Position numbers and translations under genes: made by a program. Of a DNA stretch of 64,000 bases, positions 1 through 9,145 are shown piece after piece. The stretch is from Thalassotalea algicola (lineage in GTDB: Bacteria > Pseudomonadota > Gammaproteobacteria > Enterobacterales > Alteromonadaceae): contig NZ_JABBXH010000003.1 in the NCBI RefSeq assembly GCF_012932965.1, positions 310,001-374,000 of the forward strand. Reading direction: 5' to 3'. The notes below the pieces were generated by a model. That model had not been told where the DNA came from. It searched no databases and saw only the letters and a program-made list of their open reading frames with translations. Numbering within the stretch: position 1 is the first letter of the stretch; each line of letters starts with the position of its first letter.

Positions 1-2539
1 CAATAGCGTTCGAATTAGCCATCAGTAATCTGTTCGAGTTTATATCTACCACATAAACGATGACAGGAATGTTGTTTATTACAACAGAAAGATTTCTTTC
101 ACTTTGCTTTAGAGAAAGCTCGGTTTTTGTCCGCAACTCTATTTGTTTTTGTAATTGTTTGTTCCATATAAAGATAACAATGATAATTAAGGCGGCGATT
201 AGTACCACGATGCCAACCAATTTATAGTCGGTCTTTATAATAAGATCTTTACTACCCCAACGATCTAATACTTGCTGCTTTTCGGCAGTACTAATACTGT
301 TTAGTACTTTGTTTAAAAGTGGCACCAGCGGCGCGTGCTGTGGTTGTACGGCAAAACTTACTTCAAGTGTGTAATCAGTTTTACCAACAATACGAAGGCC
401 GCTATAACCTTGTTCTGCAATATAGTAGTTGGCTTGTGCTAATGAGCTAATAAATACATCTGTTTTACCTGAGGATAGCTCTTCTAATCCTTTAGCTGGC
501 GTATCGACAAACGTAAATTCTTTATTAGGAAACCGACGAATGATGTCCTTGGTGCTAGGGTAGTCTTTTAATAAGGAGATACGTTTATTGATTATTTGCT
601 CAATACTATTAATGTATTTATTTTCGTTTTGCATAACAAATACGATGGGAGTATTGATATAACTATTTGAAAAAGACATTGAATCAAAGTTTTTGTAATT
701 GGGAAATGCGGAAACAATATCGGCTTTTTGGCTAAATACCTTTTCTTTACTTTGTTGCCAATTTTCGGTCTGAATGGGTTCAAAAGTAATATTTAGAGTG
801 TCGGCTACGATTGCTAAGTAATCATGTATGATGCCTACATATTGTGCATCGGCATCTAATGCTTCAAACGGCATCCAGTTTGGATCGCCGACAATAGTAA
901 ATTTGTTGTTTTGGTTCAACCAAGCTTTCTCACCGGGGGTGAGTGGTACAACTCGTTTAACTCTTTCCAATGAGTAATCAACGAGCCATTTGTCTAATAT
1001 TGGCTGAAGACCATTTGTTTCAAGTGATAATAGTGCCTTGTTTAAAATACTGATGAGTTGGCTATAGTCGTTTCTTACAGCAATGTGCAATGAATTTATT
1101 GGCGAGTTGGGTAATGTTTTAAATGCTTTTATAGAAGTTATATTTTTGGCATTTAGAATATAATTTATAACGGCATGTGAGTCATAAAGTATATCTGCAT
1201 CATTCTCCAGTAACGTTGTTATCGCTTCCTCTGGTGATTCAACATATACCATTGTAATGTTAGGCAATAACCGCTTGATTTCATCTTCTTTAGCGCTATC
1301 TCTAATAATTGCTATGCGTTTTCCTGATAAGTCATCAATGGTATTTACCCGTGAATCTGTTCGAATAAAGAAGTAATTAAGCAAACTAATATAGGCATTT
1401 GAAAATAGTAAATTTTGTTCTCGCTCTTTTGTTTTAAATGTCGCAACCAGAAGATCTTTTTCTTTATTTTCAACTTCTGCAAGTGAGGTTTCCCATACGT
1501 TGGTAGAGAAATGAAATTGAAGCCCAGTTAATTTTGCTATGGCTAACAAAAGATCATGTCCTAAGCCATCATGCAATCCTTGCTCATTGCTAAATTCAAA
1601 TGGCGCCCATGCATAATCACCAGCAACATTGATCACCGGGTGATGCTTAATCCAAATCTTTTCTTCTTCTGTTAATTGGAGTGGGTTGTTGAGGAATTGT
1701 TCGCCTTGTTGCAAGCTGTCGATATACAAACCGTCACGTTCTGAGGCAAGGTCTTCGATTGTTTTTGTTTTGAACCATTTGTTATGAATATTTCTGTGTT
1801 CAAGTGGGCTGATGGCATCAAGCCCTTTTTGAATTATACTAGCGAGTTCAGGGTGCTGCTTACTTGATACAATATGAATGGGATTCTTGCCTAAATGCCG
1901 TGTGGACTTGAATGGCTTTATTGTATTTATACCTTCTTCTTCTAGCGTATAAATTAGCGCACCATATGTATCAAATAAAATGTCAGCTTCTCGCTGTAAT
2001 ACCAAGTCAATTGCACCGCCAAACGTCTGAGCATCGACCATAATTATTTTAGGAAAGTGCTCTTTTATGATTTCTCTATGAGCATAGTCTTTTGGGATGG
2101 CTAAACGTTTACCGTCTAAATCTGCAAATGTTTCAACATTGATGTCTTGATGAACAAAAAAATAGTCTAGTGCTTCGAAATAAGGAGTAGAAAAATTGAG
2201 AAAGGTTTCTCGTGCTGGTGTTTTATAAACCGCAGGTAAGATGTGAATCTCATTTCGCCTAATACGTTGTAGATTGGCCTGCCAAGTATCGATTACCAGT
2301 TCAAACTTTAGGTCGGTATTTTTTGATATTAATTCAAGGTAATCATTTGCGATTCCCTGATATTGTCCTTGGCTGTTGACGAAATTAAATGGTGTCCAAT
2401 CTAGACTACCACCTACAAGGACTTTTTCATTATTTGCTAACCAAGCTTTCTCTTTGTCTGATAAGTTAACTTGCGCACTTAGCGCCGGAAAAAGTGCTAA
2501 GCACAGGCAGGTGGCAAGTAAAATTGAACGAAAGGACAT
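1..2539 (-). CDS. Sensor protein with three tandem periplasmic solute-binding (SBP_bac_3) modules, partial
   Basis: The reading frame starts at an ATG at 2539 and stays open to the left edge, giving 846 codons without a stop, so the C-terminus lies outside the window. Residues 1-22 form a signal peptide. Three Venus-flytrap modules follow, each opening with an E-K-x-W-[LI] helix and then a W-x-P-F-[NE] strand: about residues 25-290, 294-520 and 537-760. One transmembrane helix lies near residues 767-789, and a PAS-like domain begins near residue 815. This is the architecture of BvgS/EvgS-type sensors, which usually have two such modules. The missing end is probably a histidine kinase, because a response regulator gene ends one base before this start (TAA-A-ATG on the minus strand). 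A diguanylate cyclase output cannot be excluded. The ligand is unknown; amino acids or small organic acids are typical of the family. Confidence 0.85.
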   Translation of the reverse strand, partial: MSFRSILLATCLCLALFPALSAQVNLSDKEKAWLANNEKVLVGGSLDWTPFNFVNSQGQYQGIANDYLELISKNTDLKFELVIDTWQANLQRIRRNEIHILPAVYKTPARETFLNFSTPYFEALDYFFVHQDINVETFADLDGKRLAIPKDYAHREIIKEHFPKIIMVDAQTFGGAIDLVLQREADILFDTYGALIYTLEEEGINTIKPFKSTRHLGKNPIHIVSSKQHPELASIIQKGLDAISPLEHRNIHNKWFKTKTIEDLASERDGLYIDSLQQGEQFLNNPLQLTEEEKIWIKHHPVINVAGDYAWAPFEFSNEQGLHDGLGHDLLLAIAKLTGLQFHFSTNVWETSLAEVENKEKDLLVATFKTKEREQNLLFSNAYISLLNYFFIRTDSRVNTIDDLSGKRIAIIRDSAKEDEIKRLLPNITMVYVESPEEAITTLLENDADILYDSHAVINYILNAKNITSIKAFKTLPNSPINSLHIAVRNDYSQLISILNKALLSLETNGLQPILDKWLVDYSLERVKRVVPLTPGEKAWLNQNNKFTIVGDPNWMPFEALDADAQYVGIIHDYLAIVADTLNITFEPIQTENWQQSKEKVFSQKADIVSAFPNYKNFDSMSFSNSYINTPIVFVMQNENKYINSIEQIINKRISLLKDYPSTKDIIRRFPNKEFTFVDTPAKGLEELSSGKTDVFISSLAQANYYIAEQGYSGLRIVGKTDYTLEVSFAVQPQHAPLVPLLNKVLNSISTAEKQQVLDRWGSKDLIIKTDYKLVGIVVLIAALIIIVIFIWNKQLQKQIELRTKTELSLKQSERNLSVVINNIPVIVYVVDINSNRLLMANSNAI

Positions 2540-2540
2540 T

Positions 2541-3611
2541 TTATTGTTTCATTATGTCCAAAAACTCAGGCAGATGATCAATTAGTATATCGACTAGTGC
2601 TGGATCAAAGTGCTTACCACTATTGTCTTTTATGTACGTTATAGCATCATCAATTGTCCATGCGTTTTTATACTGACGTTTATGGGTCAAAGCATCAAAT
2701 ACGTCTGCCAATGCGACTATTCTGCCATATATATGAATTTCTTCGCCTTTCAAACCGAGAGGGTAGCCTGTACCATCCCATTTTTCATGGTGCTCTTTCG
2801 CAATTATTGAAGCCGCTGTTGAAAGACGTCTTTTAGAATTTTTAAGTAATTCGTACCCTTTTTCAGCGTGGGTTTTCATGACAGTCATTTCTTCTTCTGT
2901 CAGTTTGCCAGGCTTGTGAAGAATTTCTTTAGGAATGGCAATTTTACCTATATCGTGCATCGGAGAGGCTAAAAAGACACTATTGATATCACTTTCGCTT
3001 AGCGAAGGGACATAGCTGGCGAGCAGTCTACTCATTTCAGCAACTCGTTTTATGTGCTGTCCTGTTTCGTCAGATGTCGACTCCATTACTTCCATCAATA
3101 TGTAAATCATTTCACATTGATTTTTTTCAATTTCATCTGCTAAACGCTGTGCTTGAAGTTTTGCTTTGGTTTCGACTTCATCAGCGTATTTTTGGAGGAA
3201 TGTACGAGATTGTGATAGTTCTATGTGTGTTTTTACACGCGACAATAATTCGTTGGCGTGAAAAGGTTTGGTAATATAATCAACTCCGCCAGCCTCAAAG
3301 CCTTCGGCAATTGAATCGGCATCAGCCTTTGCGGTCAAAAATATAACAGGAGTGTGTTTGGCGTGCTCTATTTTTTTGAGTCGACGGCAAACATCGAAAC
3401 CATTTAATTTTGGCATCATTATGTCGAGTAAAATTAAGTCAAATCCACCCGATACAATTAAATTTAACGCTTCTTGCCCATCAGTCGCAAAAGAAAATGT
3501 ATAACTATCTTCCTTTAAAATATTCATCGCCACTTGAATATTTTCAGACACATCATCGACAATTAAAATACGAATATCACTACCGCTTTTCACAATTATT
3601 TCCCTATTCAT
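2541..3611 (-). CDS. Response regulator with HD-GYP c-di-GMP phosphodiesterase domain (RpfG-like)
   Basis: Residues about 12-130 are a receiver domain with the acidic pair D19-D20, the phospho-acceptor D63 in LLDIMMP and a conserved K near residue 112 (TKPF). A helical linker leads to an HD-GYP domain (about 155-350) with HDIGK, HHEKWDGTGYP and DVFDALT, the full metal-binding and signature set expected of an active c-di-GMP phosphodiesterase. I chose the ATG at 3611. An in-frame TTG at 3656 would add 15 hydrophobic residues that do not look like part of a receiver. The gene lies one base upstream of the three-module sensor, so the two are probably translationally coupled and form a two-component pair. 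It is divergent from the MSHA pilus operon, whose ATPase carries c-di-GMP motifs. A regulatory link between the two is inference. Confidence 0.93.
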   Translation of the reverse strand: MNREIIVKSGSDIRILIVDDVSENIQVAMNILKEDSYTFSFATDGQEALNLIVSGGFDLILLDIMMPKLNGFDVCRRLKKIEHAKHTPVIFLTAKADADSIAEGFEAGGVDYITKPFHANELLSRVKTHIELSQSRTFLQKYADEVETKAKLQAQRLADEIEKNQCEMIYILMEVMESTSDETGQHIKRVAEMSRLLASYVPSLSESDINSVFLASPMHDIGKIAIPKEILHKPGKLTEEEMTVMKTHAEKGYELLKNSKRRLSTAASIIAKEHHEKWDGTGYPLGLKGEEIHIYGRIVALADVFDALTHKRQYKNAWTIDDAITYIKDNSGKHFDPALVDILIDHLPEFLDIMKQ

Positions 3612-3998
3612 GTTTACCGCAAACACAGATGACAGTATTAGTAAGTTGCTAAACAAGCTCTGTGGGGTAAGGTAATCAGAATACTTTTTTTTCTCAATAT
3701 AGCAAGAAAACTCTTATGAATTTAAGTAGGTTTTGGCGTGGGGATTCGCTTAGTTTTAGGGCAGAATGTTCTGTCTATGCGTATGTAACTGAAAAGAATT
3801 TCTAATAGCCTATGGCGCTGAAGACAAGGCGAGGGCTGTTGTTGAATTACTCACTTCAAGCAAAATTCACCGTACACTTTAATCAAATTTGCGCTTATAG
3901 CTTGTTTTTCTTGCTAAAACACTTGCGTGAATAAGCGAATCGGGGATAATGAAGTTGCACGGTTATGTGCAGCTGATTTGAACAATAAGAATCGTTGA
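3612..3998. other. Intergenic region between the HD-GYP regulator and the msh operon
   Basis: About 390 bases separate two divergent transcription units and should hold both promoters. I see a candidate sigma-70 promoter toward mshI (listed separately) and an unconvincing 40-codon reading frame at 3812-3934. No strong hairpin, direct repeat or RNA gene is apparent. mshH, which starts the locus in Vibrio, is not here. Confidence 0.6.
3923..3950 (+). promoter_or_regulatory. Candidate sigma-70 promoter for the msh secretion operon
   Basis: TTGCGT at 3923-3928 and GATAAT at 3945-3950 are separated by 16 bases, and lie about 50 bases upstream of the mshI start. This is a pattern match only. The -10 element is good and the -35 moderate. 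Confidence 0.4.
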
Positions 3999-4910
3999 AT
4001 GTCGTTTATAACAAAAATATCAAAGCTGTTTGCCAAGACTGAACCACGTCACCAACTCGGTATTGCTTTTCGTCAAGATGCCTTGGCGTTTTGTTTTGCT
4101 TCTGAGCAGGGGCAGTTCCAATATCAACAAACACCTATAACCAATGGCGAGCAAATTGCCGCATTGGCACAGGTATTGTCAGTGGATAATTTATCTTCCC
4201 AAGGACATGTGATTCTTGCGCCTAGCCAATATCAAATCGTAGCGATAGATAAGCCAGATGTGCCAGAAAATGAAATTATCAGTGCTTTAAAGTGGCAGGT
4301 GAAAGAATTGGTGACCATTGCTCCGGAAGATATGATCCTAGATTATTTCTCTGGACCAACGTTAGCTGGTGGTGCAGAAAAAATTAATGTTGTTTGTGCA
4401 CAAAAGTCGTTTTTAAAATCCGTTGTTGAAGAATTTGAAAATAGTGCGGTTTATCTAAAAACAATCGCAACAGAAGAGTTTGCTTTTGCCAGCTTAGTGC
4501 CTTTTCAAGAACAAGCGGTAATGCTACTTTGTCAGCAACCGAATGAAGAAATAGTGATTCTGATCGTTAAACATGGCTGTATTTATTTTCATCGCCGATT
4601 ACGTGGTTATGCACAGTTAAGTGCAAAATCAATCGAAGAGCTATCATTTGGCGCAATCGATTCATTAAGTTTAGAAATTCAACGTTCTTCAGATTATTTT
4701 GAACGCCAATTAAAGCAAGCGCCTATCAAAGAAATTCAATTAATCTTGCCAGTGAAAACGCAGGACTTTATTGCGACAAAGTTGGCTGAAAATACCAATA
4801 CACCCGTAAAGGCATTTGAATTTGACCAAGCTCATCTAGATAAAACCATGTATGCCGCTGCTATCGGTGCCACGATGCTAAATCAATTGGAGGTAAAAGC
4901 TAATGCTTAA
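3999..4910 (+). CDS. mshI: MSHA biogenesis protein MshI (PilM-like)
   Basis: This 303-residue protein heads the MSHA locus. It resembles the PilM/GspL cytoplasmic actin-like proteins that form the inner-membrane alignment complex of type IV pili, and has no membrane segment. Residues about 65-120 contain the region ILAPSQYQIV and the following acidic stretch typical of this family. Its 3' end overlaps the next gene by 8 bases, indicating translational coupling with the PilN-like partner. The assignment rests mainly on position and family resemblance, since MshI proteins are poorly conserved. Confidence 0.88.
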   Translation: MSFITKISKLFAKTEPRHQLGIAFRQDALAFCFASEQGQFQYQQTPITNGEQIAALAQVLSVDNLSSQGHVILAPSQYQIVAIDKPDVPENEIISALKWQVKELVTIAPEDMILDYFSGPTLAGGAEKINVVCAQKSFLKSVVEEFENSAVYLKTIATEEFAFASLVPFQEQAVMLLCQQPNEEIVILIVKHGCIYFHRRLRGYAQLSAKSIEELSFGAIDSLSLEIQRSSDYFERQLKQAPIKEIQLILPVKTQDFIATKLAENTNTPVKAFEFDQAHLDKTMYAAAIGATMLNQLEVKANA

Positions 4911-5526
4911 GCCGTCGATCAATTTATTACAAGCAGAGTTGTTACCTGAAAAAACGTTTTTTACCTTAAAAAATGTCGTGATTATCTGGTGTGTCTCATT
5001 GTTATTAATGATTTCACTTAGTGGCTATAGCCAATGGAAAGCAGCAGATTTGGCAAACCAAGTAGCTCAATTAGACCGCGAGAATAGCCAATATAAAAAG
5101 CAATCACAGGCATTACAAACTCAATTGGCTAATCATAAGGCTGATAGTGGGTTATTGGCAGAACTGGCTACGTTGAAATCACTTGCTCATAACAAACGAT
5201 TTTTATATAGCCACCTGACTAATACTGACTATAGCTATATCGGTGGCTTTGCAGCAGCGATGACAGAATTTTCAGATTTGCACAGTAAAGATATTAGTTT
5301 AGAGCACATTGTTATTAAGCAAAATGAGTTATTATTTTCCGGAATTGCTCGAAATCCTAATGCTGTACCTGAGTGGTTAGAGAAGTTTGAGCACTCTAAA
5401 GTGTTGTCAGGAAAGTTATTCCAGCAATTTAAAATGAGTGAACGAGAAAAAGATAACTTAGTAACTTTTACTGTAAGTTCAACTAATGCTGATTTATCTG
5501 GAGGTAGTCATGCAGCAGTGGAATAG
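4903..5526 (+). CDS. mshI2: MSHA biogenesis PilN-like protein (MshI2)
   Basis: This 207-residue protein has a short cytoplasmic N-terminus with the PilN-like start MLKPSINLLQ, which in PilN contacts PilM. One membrane helix spans about residues 23-42, followed by a coiled coil rich in Q and N (about 46-85) and a periplasmic PilN fold. It would pair with the PilM-like protein upstream and the PilO-like MshJ downstream. It overlaps mshI by 8 bases and mshJ by 17. Naming differs between genomes: some annotate it mshI2, others only as a PilN-domain protein. Confidence 0.85.
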   Translation: MLKPSINLLQAELLPEKTFFTLKNVVIIWCVSLLLMISLSGYSQWKAADLANQVAQLDRENSQYKKQSQALQTQLANHKADSGLLAELATLKSLAHNKRFLYSHLTNTDYSYIGGFAAAMTEFSDLHSKDISLEHIVIKQNELLFSGIARNPNAVPEWLEKFEHSKVLSGKLFQQFKMSEREKDNLVTFTVSSTNADLSGGSHAAVE

Positions 5527-6226
5527 TTACGCTGAAAAGTTTTTGCAACTCACTAAACGAGAACAATATATTGTTTTCTTCGCCGGTTTGTTCTTGTTTT
5601 TATATGTGCCTTATATATTGATTATTGAGACTAATTTTGCACAAATCGACCAGCACTCTACCAAGATCGTTACGCTTAAAAACTCTGTAAAAACGGAGAA
5701 GCAATCCATTGAACTGTTTGAACAGGCATTAAACGAAAACCCTAATGCGCCTATTGAAAAACAGATTGCTCAACAGAAAGAGAAGCTTGAAAAAATTGAT
5801 GCTCAATTATTGACGCTTACCTCAGAATTAATTAACCCGATACAAATGCGCAAAGCCCTTGTTGAATTATTAGCGCTTGAGCCAAATGTTTCTTTAGTGT
5901 CATTTGAAGTGTTAGCTCCTAAAGCACTGCTAACCGACAACAAGCAGATAGCTGCTGAGGAACAAGACAAAGACGATAACAAAGCGTCAAACTCAGCTAA
6001 AACAGTAAATAGTAAAGCGCAACCTGTCGGGCTGTATCGACATGGAATACAACTAAAATTGAAAGGCCGGTATGCGTCTTTACAAGACTATTTGGTGCGA
6101 TTAGAGCGGTTAAAATGGAAATTTTTCTGGCAAGATTTTGAATTGAAAGTGACTAAATATCCAACCAACGAATTATCGGTTACTTTATATAGCTTAAGTA
6201 CAAAGCGAGATTTTATCGGTGTATAA
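5510..6226 (+). CDS. mshJ: MSHA biogenesis protein MshJ (PilO-like)
   Basis: This 238-residue inner-membrane protein has one helix at about residues 17-38, a coiled coil (about 45-110) and a periplasmic ferredoxin-like region, as in PilO/GspM. A longer frame would start at 5486. I chose the ATG at 5510 because a clear GGAGG ribosome site lies at 5500-5504 with proper spacing, and the family starts with a short cytoplasmic tail. It overlaps the PilN-like gene by 17 bases and mshK by 8. The stretch around residues 145-170 is rich in K, D, A and N and is probably a flexible linker. Confidence 0.88.
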   Translation: MQQWNSYAEKFLQLTKREQYIVFFAGLFLFLYVPYILIIETNFAQIDQHSTKIVTLKNSVKTEKQSIELFEQALNENPNAPIEKQIAQQKEKLEKIDAQLLTLTSELINPIQMRKALVELLALEPNVSLVSFEVLAPKALLTDNKQIAAEEQDKDDNKASNSAKTVNSKAQPVGLYRHGIQLKLKGRYASLQDYLVRLERLKWKFFWQDFELKVTKYPTNELSVTLYSLSTKRDFIGV

Positions 6227-6548
6227 ACTTATTATAGGAATAGTTTTTTCGCTAGTTGCCTTGAATGTGCTAGCTAAAAGTGACCCAACAATGCCACTAA
6301 GAGCAGGGCTTGCGTCTACAGAAGGTAGTGAGCGTCAAAAAAATTCTGATATTGTGTTGCAGTCGATAATTAAGTCGACGACATCTACAAATCTAAAAGC
6401 CATTATTAGTGGCAAGTTAGTTGAACAGGGACAGAAGTTGTTTGGCTATACAATCGTAAAAATTGATGGACGAAGTGTTACGTTGCAGTCAGAAGATCGG
6501 GCAAGGAAGTTAACCTTATTTACCCAATCTGTCGTGAAATATAAATAA
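6219..6548 (+). CDS. mshK: MSHA biogenesis protein MshK (PilP-like)
   Basis: This small exported protein of 109 residues has a signal peptide at residues 1-19 (cleavage after VLA), the motif DPTMPL and a compact beta-rich C-terminus, like PilP/GspC proteins that link the inner-membrane complex to the secretin. The start is GTG at 6219, overlapping the mshJ stop. Its place directly before the secretin gene mshL fits that bridging role. The start codon is the least certain point. Confidence 0.85.
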   Translation: MYKLIIGIVFSLVALNVLAKSDPTMPLRAGLASTEGSERQKNSDIVLQSIIKSTTSTNLKAIISGKLVEQGQKLFGYTIVKIDGRSVTLQSEDRARKLTLFTQSVVKYK

Positions 6549-6559
6549 AAGAAATCGAT

Positions 6560-8227
6560 ATGAAAAAGTCTCAAATAAGTCTCTTTATTGCTAGTGTTTT
6601 CGTGGTGTTATCTGGGTGTACATCTGTACCTAGTGAGCCAACATTTATTAACAAAGAGTTAGATAATGCTATCGATGCCACGTCGCCTCAAAAGCAAAAA
6701 AAGCCACTAACTGAACTGCCAAGTGCTGTTGAACAAGAATTAATGCAGCAAACCATGGCAACTGCAAAACAGTCTTTATTAGCGGAAAAACGGTTGGATA
6801 TTGCCGCTGTTGAAGTTGATGCTAAAGAGTTCTTCGCCGCCATTGTTGAAGACTCTCAATATAGTGCTGCCGTTCATCCAGACGTTGCTGGCAAAGTCAC
6901 CTTGAACTTGAAAGACGTCACAATTGATGAAGCATTAGATGTATTAGCTGACCTCTATGGTTTTGATATTAAACACAGTGGAAAAGTAATTCAGGTTTAT
7001 CCTGCTGGCATGCGCACTGAAACTATTCCGCTGAATTATTTGTTTGTAAAAAGATATGGTGCTTCAAGTACAAGTATCAATTCTGGCGGGGTCTCTGAAA
7101 ACGATCCAAACAGCGGTAATAGCAGCAACAATAGCTCGCGCAATAACAATAATAACTCGTCTAATAACAGTGGTAATGGCTCAGGTAATCAAAACAATCA
7201 GAATTCATCCAGTGGCATAAACTTATACACTGAAAATGAGTCAGACTTCTGGCAAGAACTAAAAGATACTTTGGAATCACTTATTGGTAATGAGGATGGC
7301 CGTTCGGTTATTGTCTCTCCTCAAGCAGGCTTAGTTACGGTTAAAGCATTCCCGAATGAAATAAAGTCAGTGAAAAAGTTTATTAGTGATACACAAAGCC
7401 ACTTGCGTCGCCAAGTAATCATCGAAGCGAAGATTATGGAAGTAACGTTAAATGATGATTATCAACAAGGGGTTAAGTGGGACAAAGTACTCGGTCATAT
7501 TGGTAGTACTGATATAACTTTCTCAACTGCAGGCAATATCCTAGGCAATACTATTTCTTCTGCGGTTGGTGGCACAACATCGGTCGGCTTTAATAATGCT
7601 GATTTCTCCGGTGTCATTGAGTTGTTGCAAACACAAGGCAATGTGCAAGTGTTATCTAGCCCTCGTATCACGGCAACTAATAACCAAAAAGCAGTGATTA
7701 AAGTTGGTGAAGATGAGTACTTCGTAACAGATATTTCTAGCACTACAACAACGGGTACGTCGACGACAGTAACTCCAGAAATTGATTTAACGCCGTTCTT
7801 TTCTGGTATTGCGTTAGATGTTACGCCACAGATTGATGAAAATGGTGAAGTGATTTTACATGTACATCCTTCTGTAACCGTAACCGAAGAGCAGCTTAAA
7901 ACGGTATCGCTAAATTCTGAAGATGTTGTGCTTCCACTTGCGCAAAGTAGCGTCCGTGAATCTGATACCATTATTCGCGCTAAATCTGGTGAAATTGTTG
8001 TCATTGGTGGTTTAATTGAAACACGTAAAGTTGACTTGGAATCTAAAACACCACTGCTAGGCGATATTCCAATTATGGGTGAGTTGTTCAAGAGCAAATC
8101 ACAGACGACACAGAAAAAAGAATTAGTCATTATGCTTAAACCAGTAGTAATCGGTCATGATACTTGGAATGACCAATTACAAGAGGCGCGAGCGTTATTG
8201 AAACAATGGTTCCCTGAAAGCAAATAA
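6560..8227 (+). CDS. mshL: MSHA outer-membrane secretin MshL
   Basis: This 555-residue secretin forms the outer-membrane channel for the pilus. A lipoprotein signal peptide with lipobox LSGC places the acylated Cys at residue 20. An N0/STN-like domain with secretin N-domain features lies at about 75-165, then an Asn/Ser-rich linker (about 175-220), and the secretin core at about 270-540 with the conserved signatures VLSSPRI and GEIVVIGGLI. The length matches MshL and PilQ-type secretins. It lies between mshK and the ATPase gene mshM in the standard order. Confidence 0.96.
   Translation: MKKSQISLFIASVFVVLSGCTSVPSEPTFINKELDNAIDATSPQKQKKPLTELPSAVEQELMQQTMATAKQSLLAEKRLDIAAVEVDAKEFFAAIVEDSQYSAAVHPDVAGKVTLNLKDVTIDEALDVLADLYGFDIKHSGKVIQVYPAGMRTETIPLNYLFVKRYGASSTSINSGGVSENDPNSGNSSNNSSRNNNNNSSNNSGNGSGNQNNQNSSSGINLYTENESDFWQELKDTLESLIGNEDGRSVIVSPQAGLVTVKAFPNEIKSVKKFISDTQSHLRRQVIIEAKIMEVTLNDDYQQGVKWDKVLGHIGSTDITFSTAGNILGNTISSAVGGTTSVGFNNADFSGVIELLQTQGNVQVLSSPRITATNNQKAVIKVGEDEYFVTDISSTTTTGTSTTVTPEIDLTPFFSGIALDVTPQIDENGEVILHVHPSVTVTEEQLKTVSLNSEDVVLPLAQSSVRESDTIIRAKSGEIVVIGGLIETRKVDLESKTPLLGDIPIMGELFKSKSQTTQKKELVIMLKPVVIGHDTWNDQLQEARALLKQWFPESK
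7097..7219 (+). repeat. Low-complexity Asn/Ser-rich coding segment inside mshL
   Basis: About 40 codons consist almost entirely of Asn, Ser, Gly and Gln (runs such as RNNNNNSSNNSG), coded by a mix of AAT/AAC and AGC/TCT codons. It separates the periplasmic N-domain from the rest of the secretin and is probably a flexible linker prone to length change. Confidence 0.8.
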
Positions 8228-8230
8228 ACC

Positions 8231-9145
8231 ATGTACCTGTACCATTTTGGCTTAAAGGAGTTACCGTTTACTTTAACGCCAAATACGAGTTTTTATTTAG
8301 GATTAGCGCCTCATAATGAGGCGTTGGCAGTATTAATGACTGCGTTAAAAACTGGCGAAGGCTTTTTAAAAGTTATTGGCGAAGTAGGTACAGGTAAAAC
8401 GTTATTGTGTCGTAAATTACTCAATGAAATTCCTGAGCATTTCGTAACGGCTTATATTCCCAACCCTTATTTAACTCCTGATGAGTTAAGAAGAGCGGTT
8501 GCAGTTGAGCTGGGCGTGAAACAGGCACAGCGTATGTCGGTGCAGCTATTAACGCAACGTATACAAACGCGGTTGTTGGAATTGCATAGCAAAGGTCACT
8601 CAGTCGTACTTATCGTTGATGAAGCACAGGCGCTTCCAGAAGAAAGCCTTGAGGCATTACGACTGTTCACTAATTTGGAGACAGAAAGCCGTAAACTGCT
8701 GCAGGTGGTTATGTTCGCCCAGCCTGAATTAAACCAACGATTAGCACAAGAGCATTTTCGACAGCTTAGACAACGTATTACGTTTTCTTACGAATTAAGA
8801 CCAATGAGTGCTGTAGAAGTTGAACAATACATTCAGCATCGATTAACGGTTGCGGGCTATAAAGGTGCCGCGTTATTTCCAAGCATATTGTGCAAAAAGC
8901 TCACTAAGGTTAGCAAAGGTATTCCGCGTTTAGTTAATGTGCTTTGTCATAAAATGTTGATGTTAGGTTATGGTGAAGGTCAATATTTAATTACCGCTAA
9001 ACATTTGGCTTTAGCAGCGAAAGATACGGAAGATACGCAGCCATTAGGGCTTAACTTTTCTAAAAAAGCATTGTGGTTAACTAGTTTAACGCTGATTAGC
9101 GTTTTAGTGGGTTTATCTTTATATACCGTAAGGGGAAGTTTGTGA
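8231..9145 (+). CDS. mshM: MSHA biogenesis ATPase MshM (ExeA-like AAA protein)
   Basis: This 304-residue ExeA/GspA-type AAA ATPase has a Walker A at residues 50-57 (GEVGTGKT), a Walker B at about 125-133 (VVLIVDEAQ) and a single membrane helix near the C-terminus (about 281-300). In related systems such proteins help insert or assemble the secretin through peptidoglycan, using ATP. Most of the protein is cytoplasmic. It starts 4 bases after mshL and overlaps mshN by 4, so it belongs to the same transcript. Confidence 0.94.
   Translation: MYLYHFGLKELPFTLTPNTSFYLGLAPHNEALAVLMTALKTGEGFLKVIGEVGTGKTLLCRKLLNEIPEHFVTAYIPNPYLTPDELRRAVAVELGVKQAQRMSVQLLTQRIQTRLLELHSKGHSVVLIVDEAQALPEESLEALRLFTNLETESRKLLQVVMFAQPELNQRLAQEHFRQLRQRITFSYELRPMSAVEVEQYIQHRLTVAGYKGAALFPSILCKKLTKVSKGIPRLVNVLCHKMLMLGYGEGQYLITAKHLALAAKDTEDTQPLGLNFSKKALWLTSLTLISVLVGLSLYTVRGSL

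Noticed and set aside
3812..3934. 40-codon frame (MALKTRRGLLLNYS...) between the HD-GYP gene and mshI
   Set aside because: No ribosome site, no recognisable product, and it overlaps the likely msh promoter. More likely chance.
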